Assembly (NCBI RefSeq): GCF_018728565.1
Contig: NZ_JACSOI010000001.1
Span: 868,001 to 932,000, forward strand
Origin: Zobellia russellii
Lineage (GTDB): Bacteria; Bacteroidota; Bacteroidia; Flavobacteriales; Flavobacteriaceae
Direction: 5' to 3'
Length of the DNA stretch: 64,000 bases
In this document: piece by piece, positions 16,392 to 26,100 of the stretch
How positions within the stretch are numbered: the stretch's first letter is position 1
How the letters are laid out: each line of letters begins with the position of its first letter
Notes under the pieces: generated by a model
Database searches by the model: none
The model's input: only the letters and a program-made list of their open reading frames with translations
What the model was told of the DNA's origin: nothing
Program-made: the position numbers and the translations under genes

Positions 16392-18200
16392 TTAGTTATC
16401 CCCTAAGTTAAGCGCTCTTTTGATCTTTTCAAACAAATGGTTGTTTTCATACGTTCCTTGAAACAATTGTGAGCCGGGGCCATAGGCAAAAACAGGAACC
16501 ATAGTGGCCGTATGGTCATAGGTAGTAAAAGTGCCCTCAATGATACCTTCTTCTAGGTTGCCTTGGGGAATACTAAAACCAGAAGTTTCATGGTCTGCCG
16601 TAATGATAACCAAGGTGTTGCCGGAAGTATCCGCAAACTTAATGGCTTCGGTAATGGCTCTGTCAAAGTCAATTCCTTCGGTAACGATACCACCTACATT
16701 GTTATAGTGCCCGTTGCTGTCTATTTGGGCGGCTTCAACCATTAAAAAAAACGGTTTGTCCTTAGAGTTCAAAAATTCAATACCATTTTTGGTGGCTATG
16801 GCTAGTGCATTACCACGACCTTCCAAAACTCCGGGCACTCCTTTTTCAGAAAGAAAATGACCTATTTTTTCGGATTGGTCCTTCCCTATTTCATCAATTT
16901 TGTTCAGGATATTGAATTCAGTCTTTTTCCAATCGAATTTAAAATCCTTGGCTCCGCCTCCCACAAAAAGGGACAAGTCGCTTTTTAAAAGGTCACTGGC
17001 TATTAATTCTGTATCTGAACGGTCTTTTTGATGGGCATAGAAAGATGCGGGCGTTGCTCCCGTAACATGATCGGTAGTTATGATACCGGAGACAAAATTA
17101 TACTTAGAGAAATATTCCGGCATGTTTTCAACGGGTTTCCTTTCCGGGTCAAGCCCAATAGCCCTATTGTAGGTTTTAACACCTGTGGCCAAGGCAGTAC
17201 CAGCCGCGGCCGAATCCGTAGTAAAATCATCTGAAGATTGAGTTTTTAGAAAACCGATACTCTTTAATTGCGAAAGGGTAAGTTCACCTCCATTGGCCAA
17301 AACAGCCGATGAAATCTGGTTTAGACCATTACCATCACCAATTAGCAGAATGACATTTTTAATAAGTGTGTCTTTTTGGTCCGTAGCATAAGTAGGACGG
17401 TAAACTTCTGAGCTTAATATATTTTTATAGGTGCGTTTTTCAAGGGAGTTCAAATATGTGGGGCATTTATAGGGCATATCCGTATTTATGATATCCACTC
17501 CTAAATCCGAAAAGGCTTTCCACGCAGTTTTTGAATCCGGTGTGCCCCAAAAACGAAACGGTTTACTGAGGTTGTGGGCCTTTTTTATAGCTTCGGATAC
17601 TGATTTGTAATCTTCTTGCGTAAGCCTGCCCTTGCCATTCCATTCCGAGTAATTTTTGAAATCAACACTTATAAAAGCTACTTTTTCCCAATCACTTGTA
17701 TCAAGGTCGCTTTCTAACTTTTGATGGTCAAAATACAAATAGTTGGGGTAGGAGTCATAGGTGTTGGCATTGGGCCTATGACCAGAAATCACAATCTTTA
17801 TATCAGGTCTTGATATGATTTCAGGATATTTTTTAAGTTCGGCCAGTATCTTTTTTAAAGTAGGCTTGGCATCGGATTTAATATCCAACATTAAAGTAAG
17901 GTTGGTGGGGTTGCCAATGTTGTTCTCAATGGCGTATTTTAAAGGGTCAAGATAAAGCGTCCGTAAGGTTCTGCCCTTTGTAATTTCTGCTTCGGTATGG
18001 GTTACGTTCAGTTGTCCGTTTTTCAGGAAAATATCAGCCTCAAGAATATCAAGACCGTTTGAATATGCTTTCCAAAACGGTACGTTCTGTAGATAGTCGT
18101 TGTGCGAATGAATTAGGGTTTTTCTGCTGTGTTGTGCATTAAGAAAGGTAATGCAAAAAAGCGCCAATAGGAGAGAATACTTTGTTTTAAATCTATACAT
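16392..18200 (-). CDS. GDPD/PI-PLC-like phosphodiesterase fused to alkaline phosphatase
   Basis: This is a 602-residue exported protein with a signal peptide (about 1-22, ending FLNAQ). Residues 28-250 form a TIM-barrel phosphodiesterase-like domain with IHSHNDY, then LEADIFLKNGQLNVTHTEAE, which keeps the E-x-D and His metal ligands, and FWGTPDSKTAW near the end. Residues 280-600 are an alkaline phosphatase: VILLIGDGNG (metal Asp), TTDSAAAGTALATG (nucleophile Ser near 330), TTDHVTGATPASFYAH, IITADHETSG and DHTATMVPVFAYGPG. All main metal ligands seem present. A diester could thus be opened and the resulting monoester cleaved by one polypeptide in the periplasm. It follows susD after a hairpin. 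Confidence 0.92.
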   Translation of the reverse strand: MYRFKTKYSLLLALFCITFLNAQHSRKTLIHSHNDYLQNVPFWKAYSNGLDILEADIFLKNGQLNVTHTEAEITKGRTLRTLYLDPLKYAIENNIGNPTNLTLMLDIKSDAKPTLKKILAELKKYPEIISRPDIKIVISGHRPNANTYDSYPNYLYFDHQKLESDLDTSDWEKVAFISVDFKNYSEWNGKGRLTQEDYKSVSEAIKKAHNLSKPFRFWGTPDSKTAWKAFSDLGVDIINTDMPYKCPTYLNSLEKRTYKNILSSEVYRPTYATDQKDTLIKNVILLIGDGNGLNQISSAVLANGGELTLSQLKSIGFLKTQSSDDFTTDSAAAGTALATGVKTYNRAIGLDPERKPVENMPEYFSKYNFVSGIITTDHVTGATPASFYAHQKDRSDTELIASDLLKSDLSLFVGGGAKDFKFDWKKTEFNILNKIDEIGKDQSEKIGHFLSEKGVPGVLEGRGNALAIATKNGIEFLNSKDKPFFLMVEAAQIDSNGHYNNVGGIVTEGIDFDRAITEAIKFADTSGNTLVIITADHETSGFSIPQGNLEEGIIEGTFTTYDHTATMVPVFAYGPGSQLFQGTYENNHLFEKIKRALNLGDN

Positions 18201-18211
18201 ACTTTAAAATT

Positions 18212-18244
18212 AAGAAAAGAGTGCCCCGTTAAGAGACACTCTTT
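18212..18244 (-). terminator. Intra-operon hairpin between susD and the phosphatase gene
   Basis: On the minus strand an 8-bp perfect stem AAAGAGTG / CACTCTTT with a 13-base loop is followed by a T-rich stretch. It sits just after the susD stop and before the phosphatase ATG at 18200. It could be a partial terminator that lowers downstream expression, or an mRNA stabiliser for susCD. Confidence 0.6.
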
Positions 18245-18275
18245 CGTAAATAAAACTAAACTAACGAACTAATTA

Positions 18276-19865
18276 CTACCATCCTTTGTTTTGGGGGATT
18301 CCGGATGATTCAATTACTGTACTAGGTATGGGCCAAACATTCATGTACGAAGCATCAAAATTTCTTGCAGGCCATACAATTTCTGAGGTATATGGTGAGT
18401 CTGGATTGGAACGGTCTGTATAAATACGGCCGTAGATGGGTTGCGCATATACTTCTGCGGCATCGCCCCAACGAACTAAGTCAAAATGCCTGTTAGCAAA
18501 TTCGCCGGCAAGTTCAACCCTTCTTTCGTGTTTTAAATCTTCCATGGTAGCGTTTGCAATAGCTGGAAGACCTGCTCTTTCCCGAACCATATTTAATGGG
18601 GCATCTCCATTTTTACCATCCATGATAAGTGCTTCGGCCTTCATAAGCAACACTTCCGCGTAGCGCATTAAAGGAACATTATAAATTGTTGAAGGGTCAT
18701 CTCCATTACTGTTCAAATAAGTTCCGATAGGATTTTCGAACTGGAATTCGTACATGTACTTATTGAACTGAAAACCGGATAAGGAGTTTTCCGATTGGTA
18801 CCTTCTGGTTTCACCGAAAAAAGTAAATTCATCACCAAAATTCAGAACGGTAACCGCTTTTCTGGCATCGCCATCTTCAAACTCGTTATAAAGTCCTTCG
18901 GAAGGAGTGTAATAGCCCCAGCCATTGTATTTACCCCAGCCTTTGTTTTCAAGCATAACACCTGTTAGGATACTACCTTTATCCACTCCGGAGTTAACTG
19001 ACCAAATGTACTCGCTGGTCCAATTGTTCAGGTTGCTGTGCAGTTCACGGAAATCTTGAGATGGATTGCCCGTATTAATCAATGCCCTTCCCGAACCACT
19101 GTTGGTAACCGCATCTGCATATTTTACAACTTCAGCATATCTAGCGGCGTCATATTGTGCCCAATAAAGATTGGTTTTGGCCATATACGCCAATGCGGCA
19201 TCTTTATGCGGGCGGCCATAATTTTCGGATGAATAGTCTGTGAACAACGGTAGCAGTTCTGAAGCTTTCATTAGATCTGCTTCTATCTGTTTGTAATTTT
19301 CAACCACACTTGCCGGTCTGGAATAACTACCGGGTTCATCGTTCATGTTTTCTTCCGTAACAATAGGAACTCCACCATTGTTGCCGTTGTCTCCATAGGT
19401 ATGGGCTACCCAGAAATAGCTAAAAGCGCGCATAAAATAGGCTTCTCCCAAATATTGGTTTTTTAGCGTTTCGCTGATGTCCATATTGGGGATGTTCAAG
19501 ATAATATCATTGGCGCGGCGGATTACCTTGTAGCTTTTGGGGTAACAGGTAGAGGTGTAACCTCCTTCACCACCAGTGATGTTAAAATCCTTGATATTAT
19601 CGGCGGAAGCTTTAATACGACCAGTAATCATATCGTCCGAAGCATTAATGTACCAGAAGAATCCTCTTGAGAACATTTCTTGGTCCGTCATGAATTCGTA
19701 CATACTGTTAACCGCTTCCGCAGCATCTTGTTCGGTGGCCCAAAAGTTAGCATACGAGGTGCTTCCCAAAGGGTCAACTTCGGTAAAATCGTCCGAGCAC
19801 GTAATTAGGTTAAGACCGGCAAAGCCTATTGCCAAGCTCATTATTTTTATTCTATTGAATTTCAT
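18276..19865 (-). CDS. SusD/RagB-family surface glycan- or nutrient-binding lipoprotein
   Basis: This lipid-anchored partner of SusC lies over the barrel and captures ligand. I start it at the ATG at 19863-19865, which gives a clean lipoprotein signal (MKFNRIKIMSLAIGFAGLNL, Cys then SDDF) and 529 residues. A longer frame begins 36 codons upstream but would overlap susC and bury the signal. SusD features include the TPR-like helices (NQYLGEAYFMRAFSYFW, DAALAYMAKTNLYWAQYDA) and the C-terminal VRERAGLPAI and RRVELAGEFANRHFDLVRWG. It starts 19 bp after susC. Next to a phosphatase rather than glycoside hydrolases, it probably binds phosphorylated organics. Confidence 0.93.
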   Translation of the reverse strand: MKFNRIKIMSLAIGFAGLNLITCSDDFTEVDPLGSTSYANFWATEQDAAEAVNSMYEFMTDQEMFSRGFFWYINASDDMITGRIKASADNIKDFNITGGEGGYTSTCYPKSYKVIRRANDIILNIPNMDISETLKNQYLGEAYFMRAFSYFWVAHTYGDNGNNGGVPIVTEENMNDEPGSYSRPASVVENYKQIEADLMKASELLPLFTDYSSENYGRPHKDAALAYMAKTNLYWAQYDAARYAEVVKYADAVTNSGSGRALINTGNPSQDFRELHSNLNNWTSEYIWSVNSGVDKGSILTGVMLENKGWGKYNGWGYYTPSEGLYNEFEDGDARKAVTVLNFGDEFTFFGETRRYQSENSLSGFQFNKYMYEFQFENPIGTYLNSNGDDPSTIYNVPLMRYAEVLLMKAEALIMDGKNGDAPLNMVRERAGLPAIANATMEDLKHERRVELAGEFANRHFDLVRWGDAAEVYAQPIYGRIYTDRSNPDSPYTSEIVWPARNFDASYMNVWPIPSTVIESSGIPQNKGW

Positions 19866-19884
19866 TTTTCTAAATGTTTTGTTG

Positions 19885-22800
19885 TTAAAGCGATAAAGAC
19901 AATCCTGCCGTAATTGTTCGGGAAAGAGGGTATCTGGCAATATCCAATCCTTTGCCACCAACCTCGGGGTCAATTCCTGTGTAATCCGTAATAGTGAATA
20001 AGTTTTCCGCAGAAATGTAAAAACGTAATGATGAACCAGGCAATACGGAATTCATAATGCGGTCATTAATAGTGTACCCAAGGGTTACGTTTTTCATTCT
20101 TAAGTACGAAGCGTCTTCAAGGTACCAGCTAGAAGCTAGTCCAAAGTTCTGGTTGTCATCTTTTGTAGATAATCTTGGAGTTGTTGCTCCGGTATTTGAA
20201 GATGACCATGCGTCTAGTACCCTGTTGTCTAAGTTATATCCGGTAAGTGATGCGTTATAGGTGGAAAATTTGTAGCCGTTAAACACTTCAACACCAGAAA
20301 CCCCTTGGAACAACACGCCTAGGTCAAATTTCCTTAAATTTAGGTTCAAGCCAAAGTTATAGGTAAAATCTGGCTGGTAACTATCATAGAAAATCTTATC
20401 ATTATCGTCTATTTTTCCATCATCATTGCTATCCGCAAATTTAAAATCCCCAGGCTGCGCGTTAGGTTGAATTAAATTGCCATCTTTTACATGGGCATCA
20501 ATTTCTGCCTGATTTTGGAAAACTCCCAGTTGAGGTACTACATAAACAGAGTATAAAGCTCTACCTACTTCTGAACGATAAGGTCTAAGAACCCCTCTAA
20601 CATTGTCCGTATGGGCAATAAAATCTATACCACTTTTATTATAACCGTCTAGGTTTACCAACTCATTGTCCAGCACACTGGTATTGGCATTAACCGTGAA
20701 ATCTAGCTCTCCTATTTTGTTAGAGTAACTTGCGGATATTTCAAAACCATTGTTTTTAACTTCTCCTCCGTTAACATCTGCAGCGCTCGTACCTTGGTTA
20801 AGGTCTTCAAGACCAGGAAGAATCATTCCTTTGGTGCTTTTTTCAAAATAATCAAAAGTAAGGCTTAACGTGTTGTTGAAAAGTGCGGCGTCCAGACCAA
20901 AGTTAACAGATTCCGATACTTCCCAATTTAAATCGGGGTTAGATTGCTTGCCCACAAATGCACCTTTGTCATCAAAAGAGGCATCTTCGCCAATGGTTAC
21001 TACGGTTGTATTCAACGGAACATCAAAAGAGTAGTAGCCTACGGAATTAATATTTCCTATCTGCCCCCATGAAGCCCTAAATTTTAAATCGTTAATAGCT
21101 TCAACATTAAAGAACGATTCGTCCGATAACCTCCAGCCTACGGTGGCAGATGGAAAATTGTCCGCTTGGTTGTTTGCGGCTAGACGAGACGTTTGGTCCC
21201 TTCTGATGCTTCCTGAAATAAAGTACCGGTTTTTGAAATTGTACATAACCCTACCAATGGCAGATGTTAGTGCATCTTCATAAACTTGACTGGAGGGGTT
21301 TCGTATAATGGAAGCGTTGGATAAGTATTGGTTGAAGGCTTGTTCGTTGCTAAATCCTTCTCCCTTACTGGTAAGTTTTTCAAAGTCGGTATGCTGTGAG
21401 GAATAGATAGCGGTAACATCAAGGTTGTGATCGCCAAATGATTTCTTATAGCTTAACTGGTTGTCCCATACCCAACGGTTGGTTGTAGCGTTACTTTGCT
21501 CAAGATAGTTGTTAGGGTTGGAGCGACCTAGTTCCGGTACTTTGGGCTGAAATCTTTTGTATTCGGAATCTGTGTAACTATAGGAGTAAGTAGTCTTAAA
21601 AGTTAGACCGTCTACAATATCATATTGTAAAAAGACATTGGCATTTAAAAAGTTTGTAGGAGCTGTAGTAGTTGGTCTTAACAACAAGGCTAAAGGGTTA
21701 TACACATCTCCGTACGCCCCTGCAAATTGGGAAAGGTTCTCTGGGGCAACACCTGCAAAACTACCATCTTCATAACGGGTAGGAGAGGCAGAAGGCATGT
21801 AAATGGCGTTTATTATGGTTCCTGAATATGGGTTGTCCGTATTGGTTCCTACGGCTTCGGTTTTTGAGAAATATACGTTTTCGCCTATTTTGATTTTATC
21901 GGAAAGGTCAAAATCTGACTTCACTCTAAAGTTATAGCGCTCTGAACTTGTTCCTTCTAAAAGACCGTCTCTTTTGGTGTATCCAAATGAAGTTAGGTAG
22001 TTCATGCTATCGCCTGCGCCACTTATGTTAACATTTGCATTGTTGATGCCTGCAGGTCTAAAAATAGCGTCTACCCAATTGGTACGGTTTACTTGCCCAT
22101 AAGGGTTTTGTTCTGGGTCGTGAGCAGATTGTCTTGGGGTTCCGGCGTTGTCCGCTGCGGTATTGTAAACCTGAGATTGCTGTTGCGCCGTTAACGGAGT
22201 AGGTAAGTTTGTAGCTTCTTGTATACCACCGTAATAATCTACGGTTACACGAGGTTTGCCGGACTTTCCTTTTTTAGTTTGAATAACGATAACACCGGAT
22301 GCGGCTTGAGCTCCATAAATAGCAGCCGAAGCAGCATCTTTAAGAACGGAAACGGATGCTATATCGTTAGGGTTTATAGCAGGCCCGTAGTAAGGAACAC
22401 CATCAACTACGGTAAGCGGACTTTCATTGGCGAAAGTTCCCAGCCCCCTAATAACAACGTTGCCACTAGCGGTAGGATCTCCTCCTTGAGACAATACGGT
22501 TACACCGGCAACATTACCCTGTAAAAACTCTGTAACGTTGGATACAGGCCGGGAAGCAATTGTCTCCACGTTGTTTACTGTGGCAATGGCCGTGGTTAAA
22601 TCGCCTTTTCTGGATGAGCCGTAGCCTATAAGTACTACTTCATCTAAAAAACTGGCCTCTTCGGTCATAGCGATGTTTAAGGTTTCATCTCCGGAATATG
22701 GTATTTCTTGAGTGGCAAAACCCAAAGAGGAGATTACTAACGTTCCGTTTTCTTCGGAAAGATTCAATGTAAAATTGCCATCAAAATCAGTGGAAGTACC

Positions 22801-22950
22801 CACTTGGGAATTTCCTTTTACAATAATTGATGCGGAAGGAATGGGCATTCCGTCCGTTTCGGAAACTACCGTTCCCTTTACTGTTACCTGCGAATAAGAA
22901 AAGGAAAGACATCCTAATGTTATTAGCAGAGATAAGTACACTTTTTTCAT
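19885..22950 (-). CDS. SusC/RagA-family TonB-linked outer-membrane transporter
   Basis: This 1,021-residue barrel imports ligand together with SusD. A signal peptide (about 1-20) precedes a CarboxypepD_reg-like domain (about 22-105, DGMPIPSASIIVKG). The SusC-type TonB signature (VVLIGYGSSRKGDLTTAIA) and plug (VVIRGLGTF, LTVVDGVPYYG, SVLKDAASAAIYGAQAASGV) lead to the barrel ending near SRTITAGLSLSL. No SusE/F or glycoside hydrolase follows; the operon instead carries a phosphodiesterase-phosphatase fusion. Together with the nearby phoBR this suggests a phosphate-starvation SusCD-type system, as described for some Bacteroidota. A promoter (TACTTTTG) and a phased TAAC/TAAT array lie upstream. 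Confidence 0.94.
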   Translation of the reverse strand: MKKVYLSLLITLGCLSFSYSQVTVKGTVVSETDGMPIPSASIIVKGNSQVGTSTDFDGNFTLNLSEENGTLVISSLGFATQEIPYSGDETLNIAMTEEASFLDEVVLIGYGSSRKGDLTTAIATVNNVETIASRPVSNVTEFLQGNVAGVTVLSQGGDPTASGNVVIRGLGTFANESPLTVVDGVPYYGPAINPNDIASVSVLKDAASAAIYGAQAASGVIVIQTKKGKSGKPRVTVDYYGGIQEATNLPTPLTAQQQSQVYNTAADNAGTPRQSAHDPEQNPYGQVNRTNWVDAIFRPAGINNANVNISGAGDSMNYLTSFGYTKRDGLLEGTSSERYNFRVKSDFDLSDKIKIGENVYFSKTEAVGTNTDNPYSGTIINAIYMPSASPTRYEDGSFAGVAPENLSQFAGAYGDVYNPLALLLRPTTTAPTNFLNANVFLQYDIVDGLTFKTTYSYSYTDSEYKRFQPKVPELGRSNPNNYLEQSNATTNRWVWDNQLSYKKSFGDHNLDVTAIYSSQHTDFEKLTSKGEGFSNEQAFNQYLSNASIIRNPSSQVYEDALTSAIGRVMYNFKNRYFISGSIRRDQTSRLAANNQADNFPSATVGWRLSDESFFNVEAINDLKFRASWGQIGNINSVGYYSFDVPLNTTVVTIGEDASFDDKGAFVGKQSNPDLNWEVSESVNFGLDAALFNNTLSLTFDYFEKSTKGMILPGLEDLNQGTSAADVNGGEVKNNGFEISASYSNKIGELDFTVNANTSVLDNELVNLDGYNKSGIDFIAHTDNVRGVLRPYRSEVGRALYSVYVVPQLGVFQNQAEIDAHVKDGNLIQPNAQPGDFKFADSNDDGKIDDNDKIFYDSYQPDFTYNFGLNLNLRKFDLGVLFQGVSGVEVFNGYKFSTYNASLTGYNLDNRVLDAWSSSNTGATTPRLSTKDDNQNFGLASSWYLEDASYLRMKNVTLGYTINDRIMNSVLPGSSLRFYISAENLFTITDYTGIDPEVGGKGLDIARYPLSRTITAGLSLSL

Positions 22951-22980
22951 TTAGGTAGAATTTTAAAATTGGTTATCTAC

Positions 22981-23011
22981 CAAAAGTAGGTGGAGACGTT
23001 TCTTTACCAGA
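22981..23011 (-). promoter_or_regulatory. Bacteroidota-type promoter of the susC-phosphatase operon
   Basis: A perfect -7 box TACTTTTG (22981-22988) is preceded after 19 bases by TCTG (23008-23011), close to TTTG. The -7 octamer is identical to that of the phoB-like gene. The predicted start lies about 25 bases before the ATG at 22950. Confidence 0.5.
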
Positions 23012-23090
23012 TGAAAAAAGAATCATAAAGGTGTACTTATGACTCAAAAATGGGGTTGTATGGTTTCTTTTTGGTGCACTTTGGTTACAG

Positions 23091-23134
23091 TAATCCTAAC
23101 GTAACCTTGTGATAATATGCGGTTAACACTAAGG
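23091..23134. promoter_or_regulatory. Phased TAAC/TAAT array upstream of susC
   Basis: TAAT, TAAC, TAAT and TAAC begin at 23091, 23102, 23113 and 23124, four uninterrupted 11-bp registers. The same phase and tetramer occur upstream of the phoB-like gene. The array is on the strand opposite to susC, about 115-160 bp before the predicted start, and overlaps the end of the regulator gene, so its role is less certain. Confidence 0.4.
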
Positions 23135-26100
23135 TTGAGCCATTTTTGCCCTATACCCTTTTGGACTATAGTCAAAATTCTTCTTAAATAGACGGCTAAA
23201 ATACTTTGGGTCGTTAAAACCGCACTCCGTACTTATTTCAGAAATGTTCAATGAGCGGTTTTGGAGGAGATATTCCGCTTTTTGCAATCTGAGTTTTATA
23301 ATTACGTCGGAAGGGGATTGTTGCAGTACTTCTTTAAAGGCGCGGTAGCATTTTATTTTGGATACGAAAAGCATTTCTTTCAACTTCTGAACGTTGAAGG
23401 ATGGGTCGTGAAGGTTTTCATTTATAAGCTTCAGTGCCTTTTTTACTAATTTTTCATTAACGGATAAAGTTTGGTCCTCTGTAAAAGGTGTTTCTAAAAA
23501 CAAGTGTTTGGCACTGTGATTGGCAAATTCTTTTCTAACGGATAGTAGTTTTGTGAGCTTACTTTGAATAAAAGATTTGCTAACAGGCAACTGTATAAAA
23601 GCATCAACACCAAGCTCAGTGGTCTGTATTCGTAGGGCGTGGTCAATATCTTCGGATATGTAAAGGGTAGGAAGCGCCATTTGTTTTCCGTTGTTCTTGG
23701 TAAGATGAAACAGTTGGACCAACTGCTCGTCAATGGTAATGTTGTACAACACCAAGCAGTGAATGTTCACAAGCTTAATAGCGGAGGAAATTGCTGCTGA
23801 GGTACGTTCAAATACTAAATTGTTTTCCGGGTCGTCAAACAGCTGAAAGGCAGGTAGGTAATCGTTGTCGTTACAGAATATAAGGATATTGTTTTTGTCA
23901 GATGGTAGTTTTTGGTTCAGGTCTAAGTGTTTCCATAATACCTCTTCCGTTTTTTGATTGGTGTCCACGACTTTTATAGGCAACAGTGCAGAAATGGTCA
24001 GGGTTTCTTCGTTTTTTACGGTCAGAGTCCCTTCCATGGCCGTTAATAGGGTGTTAGCAGCTCTATAGTAAGGACTATAATGCTGTATGCTGAAAAAATT
24101 ATCAATAAGGACTTTACTATTTGATTCAATAACAAGTTCTAATGACGTATCTACCGTTCGTACAATTACCTTTAAAAAGCTGTTCTTGGAAATGTATTTT
24201 AAGATGTCATTAAACAGATATTTAAAAAATAGTTTAAAGCGTAGAGAGTCCAACTCAACCCATTGGTCTTCTATGTTTAAGGAGTAATCTAAGTTTATTT
24301 TTGATTTTTTGGCGTGCGCAGAAAGTCCGTCAACTAAGATTTTTATGGATTGCTTTATTTTGGTTGCCGATTTTTTAAGTTCGCCAATATCTTTGGAATT
24401 GGTAAGGTAATCCCATTCCGAAAGTAATGTAATCAACCTGTTGGATTCGTTGTTTATATTCTGTTTTACGCCTTCATTTTGCTCAAGTTGTTTTGAGTTC
24501 TCTATAATCTTGGAAACTGGTTCCTTAAATTCGGACAGGACGAAGGTCTTAAATTTTTCAATTTCAAAATCTTCATTTTTAAGCTGGTGATAGGAATTTA
24601 AAAGCTCCTCTCTTTGGCGGTTTATTTCCTTGTTCTTCTCATCTAAGGTTTCGTTTACTTTAACTAATCTTTCCTTTTGGCGGTTTATGGTTTGCGTTCG
24701 TTCTTCAATTTTAAGCTCTAGTTTTTTCTGGTTTTTTGCAATATTTCGGTTTCGTACCAATACCCAACCCGTAAATGCTAAAAGAGTAGTGGCCAACAGC
24801 AAAATATAGAACCAAGGAGTTTTGTAAAATGGTTTTTGGATTACAATAGGTATACTTTTAAAAGCAAGGTCTTGGGATAAAGAATTTTTCACTTCAAAAA
24901 TGTATTCTCCATCGGGCAAATCCGTGTAGTGAATAGGGGAATCCGAGAAGGATTTAAACTCACTGTCATATCCCACCAATTTGTAGAGTATCTGATTATT
25001 GGGGTCTTTAGTAAAAACAATGGGCTCTATGGATACTTCTATAGAATTTTCGGTATAGTTTTTTGTTATGCCTTGGGAAAAATCATTGCTATTGTCAATA
25101 TGCACTTTAAGCTTGGGGAGCTCTTTGGTAATATTGATAGTTGTGGGGGAAAAGTGGTTTAGGCCATTTATTCCGGCAAAGAATATAGAGCCTTTTCGAT
25201 CTTGGTAATAGGCGCCTTCGGAGAATTCCCTGCCTTGCCAGCCTTCGTCCATATTTAAAGACGTTACAGAAAAGTCATTTCGGTCAACGGCAGCTATCCC
25301 TTTGGTAGTGCTTATCCAGATTTTATCGCTATCTAAAAGCATACCATAAACCATGTGACTTGGTAATCCTTCTCTTTCGGTAATATTATGAATCAGGCGG
25401 TCTTTCTTGTCATATATACTTATGCCACCCAAACTGGCAATCCAGTAATGTCCGGACTGCTTGTCCTTAAAAGAGGAATAGACGCTATTGCCCAAAATAC
25501 CGTCATTAATCGTAATGTCTTTTAATGTTCCTGAAGGGATGTCCAATAGAAGTAGACCTTCGTTCTCGGTACTTATCAGTAGTTCGTTATCTGCGTATGC
25601 TATATTTCTAATATGGTAAGAACTTAGGGCTTCTTGTCCTTTAAATGATTCAAATTGATTTGTTTTTAAGTTGAATTTGGCCGCTCCGCCCCAGCAGGCT
25701 ACCCATATATTGTTGGCATTGTCTTCTTGAAAGGAGTAGTTTCTATCATTGGGCAGCTCCGGGATATTTTTTGATTGGTAAAGTGAATAACTTCCGTTTT
25801 TTATCCGGATAATGCCGGCATAGGTGCCAATCCAGATTTCTCCCGATTTATCAGTGTACAGTGAACGGATGCGTTCCCAATCCGAATTTTTTGCCACCTC
25901 TTTGATCTTGAACTTTACAAAACATTCTTTTGTTTGATCATAATAGAATACGCCTTTTGTATAGTACCCCAACCAAACACGACTTTTAAAATCTGTTGTA
26001 ATGGCACGTATAGTTTCGTTAGGTAGGTGCGGGAATTCGTAGGGATGGGGCGTTATGGTCGTAATCTGTTCGGAGCCTGTATAGGCCATGCTTAGTCCGC

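Noticed and set aside
19866-19973. N-terminal extension of the first SusD frame
   Set aside because: It would overlap susC by about 90 bases and bury the lipoprotein signal; the ATG at 19865 gives a proper lipobox and surface-export signal.
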